From assembly GCA_004298605.1 (NCBI GenBank), contig SCPW01000071.1:1-9671 (forward strand): a stretch of 9,671 nucleotides of DNA. Reading direction: 5' to 3'. The stretch is from Gallionella sp. Lineage in GTDB: Bacteria > Pseudomonadota > Gammaproteobacteria > Burkholderiales > Gallionellaceae. Position numbers and translations under genes: made by a program. Below, one piece after another: positions 1 through 6,227 of this stretch. The notes under the pieces were generated by a model. That model was given only the letters and a program-made list of their open reading frames with translations. It had not been told where the DNA came from and did not search any database. The first letter of the stretch is position 1. Every line of letters begins with the position of its first letter.

Positions 1-843
1 CGGGCGTCCTTCACCCGGCAGCGCCAGCCCGAGCTGCTGGTTGAAATCGCAGTCATACAGATAGCCCCGCCAATCCACGCTGACAAGATTACGGCACATC
101 ACATTGCCGGCATTGGCGGCGGAAAAATTATTTTTCAGCAAACGCATGTAATCGTTGAATTGCCCCCTGGAAATCAGCGTGCTGCCAAACCGCTGGATAG
201 GCATATTGGCGATCGCGAACAACTGGTTGAAGACGATGCCATAACGCTCGGACAATTCGCGCTTGTAAGCCGCCTGCAACGCAACCTGGCCGGGGGGCAA
301 CGAGGAGCCTTGCGGGTTGTAGGCCAAATTCAAAATGAGGCCGCTGCCTTCGCGCCCATAACCCAGCGCGTTGAATTGCAATAGCGCCGCGATGCTTTTG
401 TCAAACACACCCTCCCCGCGTTGCCTGTCGACATTTTCTGGTAAATAGCACGGTAGCGACGCCACCACTTCCACCTTGTGGCCGGCAAGAAATCCGGCGA
501 GCCCCTCCTGTCCGCGCTCGAACAAAATGGTCAGGTTGCAGCGATCAATGACGCGCACACCCAGAGCGGCTGCCTTGGCTACCAGATCACGAAACTTGTA
601 ATGCAGCTCCGGCGCGCCGCCGGTCAGGTCGAGCGCCCCGATCCGGCGTGCCGCCAGCACTTGAGGGATGAGCTCCAGCGTCTCCTCATCCATCATTTCC
701 GTGCGGTTGGGGCCGGCGTTGACGTGGCAATGCAAACAGGACTGATTGCATTGATAGCCCAAATTAACTTGTAGCGTGTCGAGCTTACCGCGATGCGGCG
801 CAGTGAATCCGGTGGATTGTAATAGAGGTAATACGGCGTGCAT
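1..843 (-). CDS. arsS: ArsS, arsenosugar-biosynthesis radical SAM protein (partial, C-terminus missing)
   Basis: This is a cytoplasmic radical S-adenosylmethionine enzyme of the ArsS family, which is associated with conversion of methylated arsenic to arsenosugars. Translation from the second of two adjacent ATGs gives 281 residues open to the window edge. Residues 32-39 read CNQSCLHC, the CX3CX2C ligand set for the 4Fe-4S cluster, followed by a glycine-rich LTGGAPEL stretch (73-80) that binds SAM in this superfamily. Near the cut end come a Cys in CRNL and another in GYLYDCDFN, typical of the ArsS C-terminal region (DUF3641). From memory the family runs to about 320-340 residues, so roughly 40-60 lie beyond position 1. 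The start could be 846 or 843; a GAGG motif sits 3-4 bases before the first ATG and 6-7 before the second, favouring 843. It is the last gene seen in a minus-strand series, about 70 bases after the gene at 918-1778. The family call is firm; the substrate is inferred from the family. Confidence 0.92.
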   Translation of the reverse strand, partial: MHAVLPLLQSTGFTAPHRGKLDTLQVNLGYQCNQSCLHCHVNAGPNRTEMMDEETLELIPQVLAARRIGALDLTGGAPELHYKFRDLVAKAAALGVRVIDRCNLTILFERGQEGLAGFLAGHKVEVVASLPCYLPENVDRQRGEGVFDKSIAALLQFNALGYGREGSGLILNLAYNPQGSSLPPGQVALQAAYKRELSERYGIVFNQLFAIANMPIQRFGSTLISRGQFNDYMRLLKNNFSAANAGNVMCRNLVSVDWRGYLYDCDFNQQLGLALPGEGRP

Positions 844-917
844 CATGTTCCTCGGAGTGATGGGTCAGAAGCACTTTTGAAGCCATTATTTTGCATAACC
901 GGTGAGCTTTATTAGAT

Positions 918-1778
918 TCATTGAAACAACCCGACAGTGATTATCGCTTCATATGTCCCATTTTTTCCATAACGGCTCGAAAAAGCTTGCTTCGGAAGTG
1001 TTGCGCTGACCGTCTTGATGGTTTCATCTACGCCGGAAGCGATCATAAAAAACCTGTCATGCATGTCCGCAGCATCCGGGTTGCCATGCATCCGGGCAAA
1101 TATATGGATCTGATAATTTGACGAAATAAAGGATTCGGGAATGTTTACGCTGACCTCGATATCTTTTCCCGGCGCCTTGTCCCCCGAGTTTATCCTGATC
1201 TCGTAGGGCAAACGGGGTAGCGTGTAATTGGCCTCAAAAATATCCTGGGTTGAAGGAGAATCAGCGGTGGATACCACGACATCCTGAGTACCTTCAAAAG
1301 TACCGGAAGGAAATATGACCGAGGCGTATCCCACAAGATCAGCCGCCTCACCGATGGGTGGTATTTTAGCGGCCACAGCGTATTCTTCCTGGCCCATTAT
1401 GGTAACGATAACCGGCGCGTCGGCTTCGCCTGATACCTCGACCGAAATATCATTTTGCTTTTGGAGTTTGACGGGTTTCCGGAGCATTTTGAACTGCTTG
1501 CCAAGCTCATCGGACGAGACGATGCGCTCCCCGTTTACATTGATCGCACCGCTGGTCAAACCTTTCTCGCCGCTCATTCCGCCCTGAACCGAAAGAATAA
1601 ATTTCTGGCTGGCATCTTGAACGGAAAAACTCTTGACTACCCGCTGGTGTTTGCCGCTCTCACCGGAAAAAAATTCCGGGCCAAAAACGAGAGGCTGCCC
1701 GTAGGCGCAAGAAACAAGGCCATTGCAAAAATGCTGCAACAAGGCCATCAGGATAAAGGTGTTGAATATTTTATTCAT
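918..1778 (-). CDS. Exported or lipoprotein beta-sandwich-type protein of unknown function
   Basis: I do not recognise a specific function. The ATG at 1778 gives 286 residues. A TTG 12 codons upstream is also in frame, but it would put a charged leader before the hydrophobic signal, so the ATG is preferred. Residues 1-27 form a signal sequence: Lys3, a hydrophobic core (residues 8-17), then LVSC at 21-24, which fits a lipobox with Cys24, and AYG/Q as a possible alternative signal peptidase I site. Residues about 50-140 alternate short strands with INVNGERIVSSDEL and a later KPVKLQKQNDISVEVSG segment. This resembles a carbohydrate-binding-like beta-sandwich module seen in many exported proteobacterial proteins. 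The rest (about 150-286) is also strand-rich, with no catalytic motif visible. It follows the rhodanese gene after about 135 bases that contain a palindrome, and precedes arsS. Export is well supported; the role is unknown. Confidence 0.75.
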   Translation of the reverse strand: MNKIFNTFILMALLQHFCNGLVSCAYGQPLVFGPEFFSGESGKHQRVVKSFSVQDASQKFILSVQGGMSGEKGLTSGAINVNGERIVSSDELGKQFKMLRKPVKLQKQNDISVEVSGEADAPVIVTIMGQEEYAVAAKIPPIGEAADLVGYASVIFPSGTFEGTQDVVVSTADSPSTQDIFEANYTLPRLPYEIRINSGDKAPGKDIEVSVNIPESFISSNYQIHIFARMHGNPDAADMHDRFFMIASGVDETIKTVSATLPKQAFSSRYGKNGTYEAIITVGLFQ

Positions 1779-1831
1779 AATCAATAAGCGCCCCTTATTC
1801 CATTTTTCTACCAATAGCGCAATATCGTGGG

Positions 1832-1853
1832 GGGGCGTGATGAATCACGCCCC
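1832..1853. repeat. 22-base perfect palindrome of a dispersed GGGGCGTGAT family
   Basis: The arms GGGGCGTGAT (1832-1841) and ATCACGCCCC (1844-1853) are perfect complements around a 2-base centre, flanked by extra G and C runs. It lies between the rhodanese and beta-sandwich genes, where it could end or attenuate transcription or protect mRNA, although no clear T-run follows. A degenerate copy occurs in the loop of the large palindrome at 4511-4530, so this is a repeat family rather than a one-off hairpin. I have seen similar GTAGGGGCGTGATTCATCACGCCC units scattered in bacterial genomes, but cannot check that here. Confidence 0.7.
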
Positions 1854-1912
1854 TACCGGGTTGTTTTATCTTTGAAACAGAATTGGAATTGGTGGCCAGC
1901 GGGCTTGGCCCG

Positions 1913-2323
1913 TTATTTTTTTATCGGCAGATCGCCCTTGCTGAGCCAACCGTTCATATCCCCATCCAGATGCAACAATTTGCTGAAACCCGCAGCCCGC
2001 AAAGTATTTGCGGCAACACCCGCACGCCTGCCACTTTTGCAATACAGCACGACATCCTTGTTTTTATATGAACCAATCTCGGCAAGGCGGGAGCTTAGCT
2101 GGTCATGGGGAATATTGACTGCGCCCGGTATATGGCCTTCCGCATACTCTTCCGGGCTGCGCACATCCAGTATGAGGCCTGGATGGTTGGCCTTGATGCG
2201 CTGCATCAGTTCAACCTGCGAAATATCTGCCACTTGCGCCAAACCGATAGTGCTGCCCGCCAGGAAGAACAGCGTTATGCCCAATTTGAAAAACATGCCG
2301 ATCATGCCGCGCCACTCTTTCAT
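1913..2323 (-). CDS. Exported single-domain rhodanese (sulfurtransferase-like)
   Basis: This is a 136-residue protein with one rhodanese domain, the fold that carries sulfur as a persulfide on a catalytic cysteine. Residues 10-29 are hydrophobic (FFKLGITLFFLAGSTIGLAQ) and act as a signal peptide or N-terminal anchor, placing the domain in the periplasm. The domain spans about 33-133: LDVRSPEEYAEGHIPGAVNIP at 52-72 is the hallmark entry motif, and the active-site loop is CKSGRR at 95-100, with Cys95 as nucleophile. The six-residue loop is that of sulfur-type rhodaneses, not the longer Cdc25/arsenate-reductase-like loop. AGGAGA lies 8 bases before the ATG, supporting this start. The gene is preceded by a 306-base gap and followed by the palindrome at 1832. 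Its proximity to arsS suggests, but does not show, a link to thiol or arsenic chemistry. The family call is strong; the in vivo substrate is unknown. Confidence 0.9.
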   Translation of the reverse strand: MKEWRGMIGMFFKLGITLFFLAGSTIGLAQVADISQVELMQRIKANHPGLILDVRSPEEYAEGHIPGAVNIPHDQLSSRLAEIGSYKNKDVVLYCKSGRRAGVAANTLRAAGFSKLLHLDGDMNGWLSKGDLPIKK

Positions 2324-2629
2324 CGTAACTATCTCCTAAACGAACGGTTAAATATGGCGGCTCGGATAGCGCCGCATTATTTCACTTCTATTTGAATCTC
2401 CGGGGGTTCGATTTCCCGGCGCTTGTGGTGTGCCCGACTCCGCCAACAGGCGGCCCACCATTGTGTGGTGGCACGCTATCTCTTCAGTTTGCATCCTCTC
2501 TTGTGGCGACATTATAGTCCTGATAGAAGCCATACTCGTAAGGGAAAGTTCCATCGGGCAAGCATCCATCTACACAGTCAGAACCTTGACGCCTGCGCTT
2601 CCGCAGCCGTAAATCTGAAACCGCCCCAA
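2324..2629. other. 306-base intergenic gap between rhodanese and transglutaminase genes
   Basis: No convincing gene is seen. A 73-codon minus-strand open frame (2348-2569) has no ribosome site or family resemblance. Small hairpins are visible: CCGGG/CCCGG around a 10-base loop at 2400-2419, and CCACC/GGTGG near 2456-2472. Just after the transglutaminase stop, in the minus direction, lies CTGCG-GAAG-CGCAG, a 5-bp stem without a following T-run. The gap probably holds the rhodanese promoter, but I cannot point to a clean -35/-10 pair. Confidence 0.5.
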
Positions 2630-3640
2630 TCAATGCGCCTTAAACCTAACCTTGTATTTCAGGTCGGTCTGGGCCGCCAGCCAATCAAGGGATTTTCCGT
2701 TTACCTCGGCATAGGGATACATGAAGTAGTTCAGGGGGCCATCATTCTGGCGCGGGTTCAGGTAATAGCCCCTTCCGCCTCTGGCCAGAGCAATTCTGTA
2801 TTCGTCAACGGCGCCAAAATAATAGTCCACGAACTCCCGCGCACCCTCGAGGTCCAGCTTGTCGGTTAACATGACCTTCCTGACATCGGCCGGATCCGCC
2901 GGAACCCAGCCGTAACCGGGCACATAGAACTCGGCCCAGCAATGATGCCCGCCCGTCATATCTTCTTCAGCCTTCTTTCCCAACCTGAGGCCAAATACCT
3001 CCCGCGCCGGCACTCCGGCTGCCCTGGCAACCGAAACAAAGACCGAGCTTATATCGGCACACTTCCCGCTCCTCCGCACGATCATTTTTTCAACTTCCCC
3101 GGTCCCACACCCCTTAACATTCGGGTTCCTTACCGTATTTTCGACCACCCACCGATAAACGGCTCGGGCCTTTTCGCTAATCGTTTGCTTATCGTTTGTT
3201 ATGCTGAGTGCAATTTCCTTAACCTTGCCATCTGTCGGAATGAACATGGTGCTCTTAAGGTGCTCCTTTATCTCAACAGGAACGGCGGGCTCCGCCGCAG
3301 GAAAATCTTTTTTTACCAATTCCCTGGCCGCCGCATCGAAGGCCAGCGTAATAGCCCGATCTTTTGTTGGCGTTGTCCACTCGGCATAAAGGGCAAGGTT
3401 GCCTGTTTCTTTCTCGCCGTAAACGCCGCTTCGTGAAAAATTACCGTTTATTCTGACGTTCGATATATCCTGCACATCGTTCGAGACAGGATAGGGAATC
3501 CAGACTCTTACATCTTCGCTGTCATCCGGTGCGGCGATGGTAACGGTGAGTTCGACCTCGCCGCTCCTGTCCCTGGCCATTGAGGAACAAGGGAAAATAA
3601 ACAGCGCACATAGAAGCACCCTTAATATCCTTACAAACAT
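2630..3640 (-). CDS. Exported transglutaminase-like (papain-fold) protein
   Basis: The start at 3640 is chosen because AAGGAG lies 5 bases before this ATG and the protein then opens with a signal peptide. An in-frame ATG 17 codons upstream would bury that signal. The product is 336 residues. Residues 1-22 form the signal (hydrophobic 5-17, likely cleavage after SMA). Residues 26-120 are strand-rich, with RVWIPYPVSNDVQ as in other proteins that place an N-terminal beta domain before a transglutaminase core. The core (about 125-255) has the Cys-His-Asp triad: Cys194 in RRSGKCADISS, His233 in GHHCW and Asp249 in WVPADP. Bacterial members are mostly thought to act as proteases or transamidases on extracytoplasmic proteins; the substrate here is unknown. 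A 118-codon gene ends one base before this ATG, so the two are probably translated together. The fold and triad are secure; the reaction is not determined. Confidence 0.88.
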   Translation of the reverse strand: MFVRILRVLLCALFIFPCSSMARDRSGEVELTVTIAAPDDSEDVRVWIPYPVSNDVQDISNVRINGNFSRSGVYGEKETGNLALYAEWTTPTKDRAITLAFDAAARELVKKDFPAAEPAVPVEIKEHLKSTMFIPTDGKVKEIALSITNDKQTISEKARAVYRWVVENTVRNPNVKGCGTGEVEKMIVRRSGKCADISSVFVSVARAAGVPAREVFGLRLGKKAEEDMTGGHHCWAEFYVPGYGWVPADPADVRKVMLTDKLDLEGAREFVDYYFGAVDEYRIALARGGRGYYLNPRQNDGPLNYFMYPYAEVNGKSLDWLAAQTDLKYKVRFKAH

Positions 3641-3641
3641 C

Positions 3642-3998
3642 TCAACTCCTTTCAATGGCAAACGGCATGGGATAGCAATGTTTATTTGCATTCAAACTCT
3701 CGCGCTCAAGGTCAGATTCGAGTTTTTTGGATAACGCCACGACAAGATGACGATCGACACCCTCTCCGTTGCTCATGGTCAACCAGCGAACATTCCGGTG
3801 GTATTTGAGCGCACTGGCTGCGAGGCCGGTTATCCTCGTTAGCCCTTGGCTGCCCGCCCCCTTTGACGCAAAGCAATCCACCCGAACATGGCCTTTGGAT
3901 CGTAATGTGCGCCGCTGAACGGTGAACAGCGCACGATCCAGCGAAAGGGCTGTACGCAATAATTCCAGTTCGTTATCGGATTTTTCAAGACGAGACAC
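3642..3998 (-). CDS. Small protein of unknown function, coupled to the transglutaminase gene
   Basis: I do not recognise this protein. A GTG at 3998, preceded about 5 bases upstream by AGGGGGG, gives 118 residues. The open frame continues 48 codons further to a GTG at 4142, but that extension has no ribosome site and a composition unlike a protein start. The product is charged and partly helical, starting MSRLEKSDNELELLRTALSL, with a further helix KKLESDLERES near the C-terminus and no signal peptide or membrane segment. Its TGA stop lies one base upstream of the transglutaminase ATG, and the AAGGAG site of that gene falls within its last codons. That tight junction is the best evidence that it is a real, cotranslated gene. 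No catalytic or metal motif is visible. It could still be a chance open frame. Confidence 0.5.
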   Translation of the reverse strand: MSRLEKSDNELELLRTALSLDRALFTVQRRTLRSKGHVRVDCFASKGAGSQGLTRITGLAASALKYHRNVRWLTMSNGEGVDRHLVVALSKKLESDLERESLNANKHCYPMPFAIERS

Positions 3999-4142
3999 GG
4001 TTACCCCCCTGTTAAATACAAAAAAGGGCACCACCAGAACTTGCGAGGAAAGACAGATATGATGACGTCCACGCACAAATCCCGTTAAGGGATTCGCGTG
4101 TATAAAAAACCCCGGCAACCCGATCATGCGAGTGTTCGCCAC

Positions 4143-4621
4143 GAACGGTTGGAGCTTCGCACCTCATAATGATCTGCTGACCTGCACGCTGGCAGCGCTT
4201 TGATACGGCACATTCCGTCGAACATGAACCAGGCCAGCCACACGCGGGCCGTCAGACCCGGCCCACCTCTCGAATGAAAGACAAGACGGCGTTACGGCGA
4301 GCCAACCGGGAAGCAATACGACAGCGGGGTAAAGGCTACCAGATATGAAACGGGTTTTGTTGGGGATTTTGAATTGATAAAACCTATGGGCATCGGCACC
4401 AATACGCTATCAACTGCGGGCAAGCGCATTCCGCCCTGGCCCGGATATTTCATGAATTGCCGTGATGATCGCGCAGGATTTTGTTTCGTATGGGAATTTT
4501 GAGATGGGGCGGCGTAGTGATTCATACGCCCGACCGAACAAAATTTTCATACGAAACAAAAGACAAGCGAGGGCGCGGTGAATTCATGAAATATCCGGGC
4601 TAGCACACGGCCAGCCCGAAC
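4143..4621. other. 479-base non-coding stretch between the minus-strand cluster and the IS element
   Basis: No believable gene is present. A 77-codon minus-strand frame (4292-4525) runs through the palindrome arms and looks accidental. The left part (4143-4430) shows no family resemblance, apart from CCACGAACGGTT at 4139-4150, a 12-base match to the end of the dispersed repeat at 9183-9194. The right part holds the large nested palindrome. If the minus-strand cluster has a promoter, it should lie in the left part, but I see no clear one. Confidence 0.5.
4439..4600. repeat. 162-bp nested palindrome, MITE-like
   Basis: The outer arms at 4439-4458 (GCCCGGATATTTCATGAATT) and 4581-4600 are perfect 20-bp inverted repeats. 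Inner arms at 4479-4500 and 4540-4561 match 20 of 22 bases (core TTTTGTTTCGTATG). The central loop holds GGCGTA/TACGCC (4511-4516 and 4525-4530), within a degenerate copy of the palindrome at 1832-1853. Short size, perfect terminal repeats, near-complete internal symmetry and no coding capacity fit a miniature inverted-repeat element. No direct target duplication is evident at the ends. It could instead be a strong bidirectional terminator or cruciform-forming site. Confidence 0.7.
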
Positions 4622-4650
4622 TGAATCACCCCGGATTTTGAGGAGGCTCT
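4622..4650 (+). repeat. IS3 left terminal inverted repeat
   Basis: It begins TGAATCACCCCGG and continues to GGAGGCTCT. It pairs with the right end at 5915-5943 with five mismatches, one near position 7 and the rest clustered after the first 17 bases. Confidence 0.88.
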
Positions 4651-4674
4651 AACTCTTGAGAGAATGGAGCCCTT

Positions 4675-5004
4675 ATGAACAAGAAACCTACCCCGAAATA
4701 TTCCCCCGAAGTTCGTGAACGTGCTGTTCGCATGGTGCAGGAGCATCGCAACGAGTATCCCTCGCTATGGGCGGCCATTGAGTCGATTGCGCCAAAGATC
4801 GGTTGCGTTCCCCAGACGCTGCATGACTGGGTGAAGAAGCATGAGATCGACACTGGTCTGCGCGATGGCATCACCACCGGGGAGCGCGAACGCATCAAAG
4901 TCCTGGAGCGCGAAGTGAAGGAGCTTCGCCGCGCCAACGAGATATTGAAACTGGCCAGCGCTTTTTTTGCCCAGGCGGAGCTCGACCGCAAACTCAAATC
5001 CTGA
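4675..5004 (+). CDS. IS3-family transposase OrfA (DNA-binding subunit)
   Basis: The 109-residue OrfA is the DNA-binding and regulatory part of the transposase. Residues about 8-56 form a helix-turn-helix: [15 protein letters not shown], then [20 protein letters not shown], the classic recognition helix ending in WV. Residues 66-95 form a coiled coil with a leucine-zipper pattern ([20 protein letters not shown], then ILKLA), used for OrfA/OrfAB multimerisation. GGAG lies 5 bases before the ATG. Near its 3' end the frame crosses the T7 slippery run, and without frameshifting it terminates at 5002-5004. The length is typical and I see no damage. Confidence 0.93.
   Translation: MNKKPTPKYSPEVRERAVRMVQEHRNEYPSLWAAIESIAPKIGCVPQTLHDWVKKHEIDTGLRDGITTGERERIKVLEREVKELRRANEILKLASAFFAQAELDRKLKS
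4962..4968 (+). promoter_or_regulatory. Programmed -1 frameshift slippery heptamer in the IS3 transposase
   Basis: A run of seven T bases is read in the orfA frame as T_TTT_TTT, a canonical X_XXY_YYZ heptamer. Slipping back one base after the second TTT joins orfA to the orfB frame, which is open from here to 5909. This is how IS3 elements make the OrfAB transposase. Many use A_AAA_AAG; the all-T version is a less common choice. Confidence 0.8.
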
Positions 5005-5909
5005 GGCCGTTCATCGACCGGCATCGCGACGCCTACGGGGTCGAGCCGATCTGCAAGGTGTTGCAGATCGGCCCGTCCGGATACAGCCGCCATGCAGCGG
5101 AACAGCACAATCCGGCATTGCGTTGCGCGCGCGCCCGGCGTGATGACGCCCTGACCCCTCAGATTCAGCGTGTGTGGAATGCCAGCTTCCAAGTGTATGG
5201 CGCCGAGAAGGTCTGGCGGCAGATGGGGCGTGAGGGCATCGGAGTCGCCCGTTGCACGGTTGAACGGTTGATGAAGAAACTGGGGCTGGAGGGTGTCCGG
5301 CGCGGGAAGGCCATCAAGACCACCGTGCCCAACAAAGCTCTTCCCTGTCCGCCGGATCGCGTCAACCGGCAATTCGGAGCGGAGCGCCCCAACCAGTTAT
5401 GGGTGGCGGACTTCACCTATGTCTCGACGTGGCAGGGCTGGCTCTATGTGGCCTTCGTCATCGACGTGTTCGCACGCCGCATCGTGGGTTGGCGGGTCAG
5501 TCCCGGCATGCATACGGACTTCGTGCCCGATGCGCTGGAGCAAGCCCTGTATGCGCGCCAGCCGGAACTTGGGGGGCTGGTTCACCACTCGGACAGAGGC
5601 TCGCAATATGTCTCCATCCGTTATACCGAGCGACTCGCCGAGGCTGGCGTGGAATCTTCTGTGGGCAGTCGGGGCGACAGCTACGACAACGCCTTGGCCG
5701 AGACGATCAACGGGCTGTATAAGGCTGAGCTGATCTACAAACGGGGGCCTTGGAAGAACCGGGAAGCGGTGGAACTGGCTACGCTGGAATGGGTGCACTG
5801 GTTCAATCATCAGCGCTTGCTGGAACCCATCGGCTATATCCCGCCCGCAGAAGCTGAGGCACAATACTACCGGCAGTTAGCCAAGACGGATTCTGCCAGC
5901 ATTACTTAA
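4968..5909 (+). CDS. IS3-family transposase OrfB (DDE catalytic domain, made as OrfAB by frameshift)
   Basis: This is the catalytic half of the transposase, translated after the -1 shift at 4962-4968. The only ordinary start inside it is GTG at 5058, with no good ribosome site, so the fusion is the likely functional product. The coordinates start at the first codon read after the shift. Residue numbers here count from that [13 protein letters not shown] at 47-56 belongs to the HTH_21 region. The integrase core (rve) follows: Asp118 in WVADFTYV, Asp179 in [10 protein letters not shown] and Glu215 in [10 protein letters not shown], with exactly 35 residues between the second Asp and the Glu, and Lys222 seven residues after the Glu. 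That is the complete D,D(35)E signature of IS3 transposases. The C-terminus has [20 protein letters not shown], also conserved. No stop or frameshift interrupts it. The stop is TAA at 5907-5909, close to the right inverted repeat. Confidence 0.93.
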   Translation, partial: CPGGARPQTQILRPFIDRHRDAYGVEPICKVLQIGPSGYSRHAAEQHNPALRCARARRDDALTPQIQRVWNASFQVYGAEKVWRQMGREGIGVARCTVERLMKKLGLEGVRRGKAIKTTVPNKALPCPPDRVNRQFGAERPNQLWVADFTYVSTWQGWLYVAFVIDVFARRIVGWRVSPGMHTDFVPDALEQALYARQPELGGLVHHSDRGSQYVSIRYTERLAEAGVESSVGSRGDSYDNALAETINGLYKAELIYKRGPWKNREAVELATLEWVHWFNHQRLLEPIGYIPPAEAEAQYYRQLAKTDSASIT

Positions 5910-5914
5910 ACCAA

Positions 5915-5943
5915 ACAGCCTCCATGAAATCCGGGGCGATTCA
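5915..5943 (-). repeat. IS3 right terminal inverted repeat
   Basis: Read inward on the minus strand it starts TGAATCGCCCCGG and continues to GGAGGCTGT, matching the left end. The orfB stop lies 5 bases before it. Confidence 0.88.
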
Positions 5944-6010
5944 GTCCAGCTTGAAGGTAGTAAGCAACGAATCGAAGGAAACGGCTACGATTGGGCTACG
6001 CAACAAAGAA

Positions 6011-6041
6011 CAAGGGGCTAGGCAATTAGCCTAACCCCTTG
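6011..6041 (-). terminator. Hairpin terminator downstream of the tRNA-Arg 3' end
   Basis: CAAGGGGCTAGGC (6011-6023) pairs with GCCTAACCCCTTG (6029-6041) in 12 of 13 positions around an AATTA loop. In the minus direction it is followed by TTCTTTGTT, a moderately T-rich tail. It starts 6 bases after the CCA end of the tRNA fragment, the usual place for a tRNA terminator. This supports the sequence to the left being the original flank downstream of the tRNA gene. Confidence 0.75.
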
Positions 6042-6047
6042 ATTAAT

Positions 6048-6092
6048 TGGTGCGCCCGGAGCGATTCGAACGCCCGACCCCTTGGTTCGTAG
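6048..6092 (-). other. tRNA-Arg(ACG) 3' fragment, probable attachment site of an integrative element
   Basis: Read on the minus strand, these 45 bases are the 3' half of a tRNA: anticodon loop CTACGAA (anticodon ACG, arginine), 3' anticodon strand CCAAG, variable loop GGGTC, T stem GGGCG/CGCTC around loop TTCGAAT, acceptor strand CGGGCGC, discriminator A and CCA. The 5' side does not continue: the bases before the loop are GTTGC instead of the CTTGG needed to pair, and no D arm or 5' acceptor strand (expected GCGCCCG) follows. A match that stops at the anticodon loop is the usual footprint of a tyrosine recombinase using the tRNA 3' end as att. The element should therefore lie to the right (from 6093) and the intact tRNA at its other end, outside the window. 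Confidence 0.8.
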
Positions 6093-6185
6093 GCAACTTT
6101 TTAAGCGTAACATATTGATTTTATTAACTGCGTTTAGGGCTGGCCGTTGCATCCATGCCCCACAATGCACAACGAAGCACTACCG

Positions 6186-6206
6186 AGTCCCGCAAAAGTC
6201 CCGCAA
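6186..6206. repeat. Tandem 10-bp direct repeats near the att site
   Basis: AGTCCCGCAA occurs at 6186-6195 and again at 6197-6206, one base apart, giving an 11-bp period close to one helical turn. They lie in the 135-base non-coding strip between the tRNA fragment and the end of abiEii. Their position about 100 bp inside the element end suggests arm-type binding sites for integrase or an excision factor; that is inference. Confidence 0.4.
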
Positions 6207-6227
6207 GGAAATTGCCGCAGACATCGC

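Larger units (their letters stand above)
4622..5943 (+). mobile_element. IS3-family insertion sequence
   Basis: The ends are imperfect inverted repeats: left TGAATCACCCCGGATTTT from 4622 and right, read inward, TGAATCGCCCCGGATTTC ending at 5943. The similarity extends inward to GGAGGCT and outward by AC/GT, giving 26 matches in 31 bases counted from 4620 and 5945. The element is about 1322 bp, normal for the family, and carries orfA and orfB in a -1 relationship with a slippery site. It looks intact and potentially active. The flanking triplets (AAC on the left, GTC on the right) do not form a direct repeat, so no target-site duplication can be recognised. Confidence 0.93.

Noticed and set aside
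160..774. Plus-strand open frames in the first 800 bases
   Set aside because: They are antisense shadows of arsS, whose minus-strand translation carries the CX3CX2C motif and reads unbroken to the edge.
2400..2419. GGGTTCGATTTCCC looks like a tRNA T arm
   Set aside because: The stem is 5 bp around a 10-base loop, not 7, and no acceptor, anticodon or D arm can be built around it.
2348..2569. 73-codon minus-strand open frame in the rhodanese-transglutaminase gap
   Set aside because: No ribosome site or domain, and a composition unlike the neighbouring genes; treated as chance.
4292..4525. 77-codon minus-strand open frame
   Set aside because: It runs into the palindrome arms and loop, with no ribosome site and no family resemblance.
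6186..6206. Possible start of a CRISPR array
   Set aside because: Only two 10-bp copies one base apart; no spacers and no cas gene.
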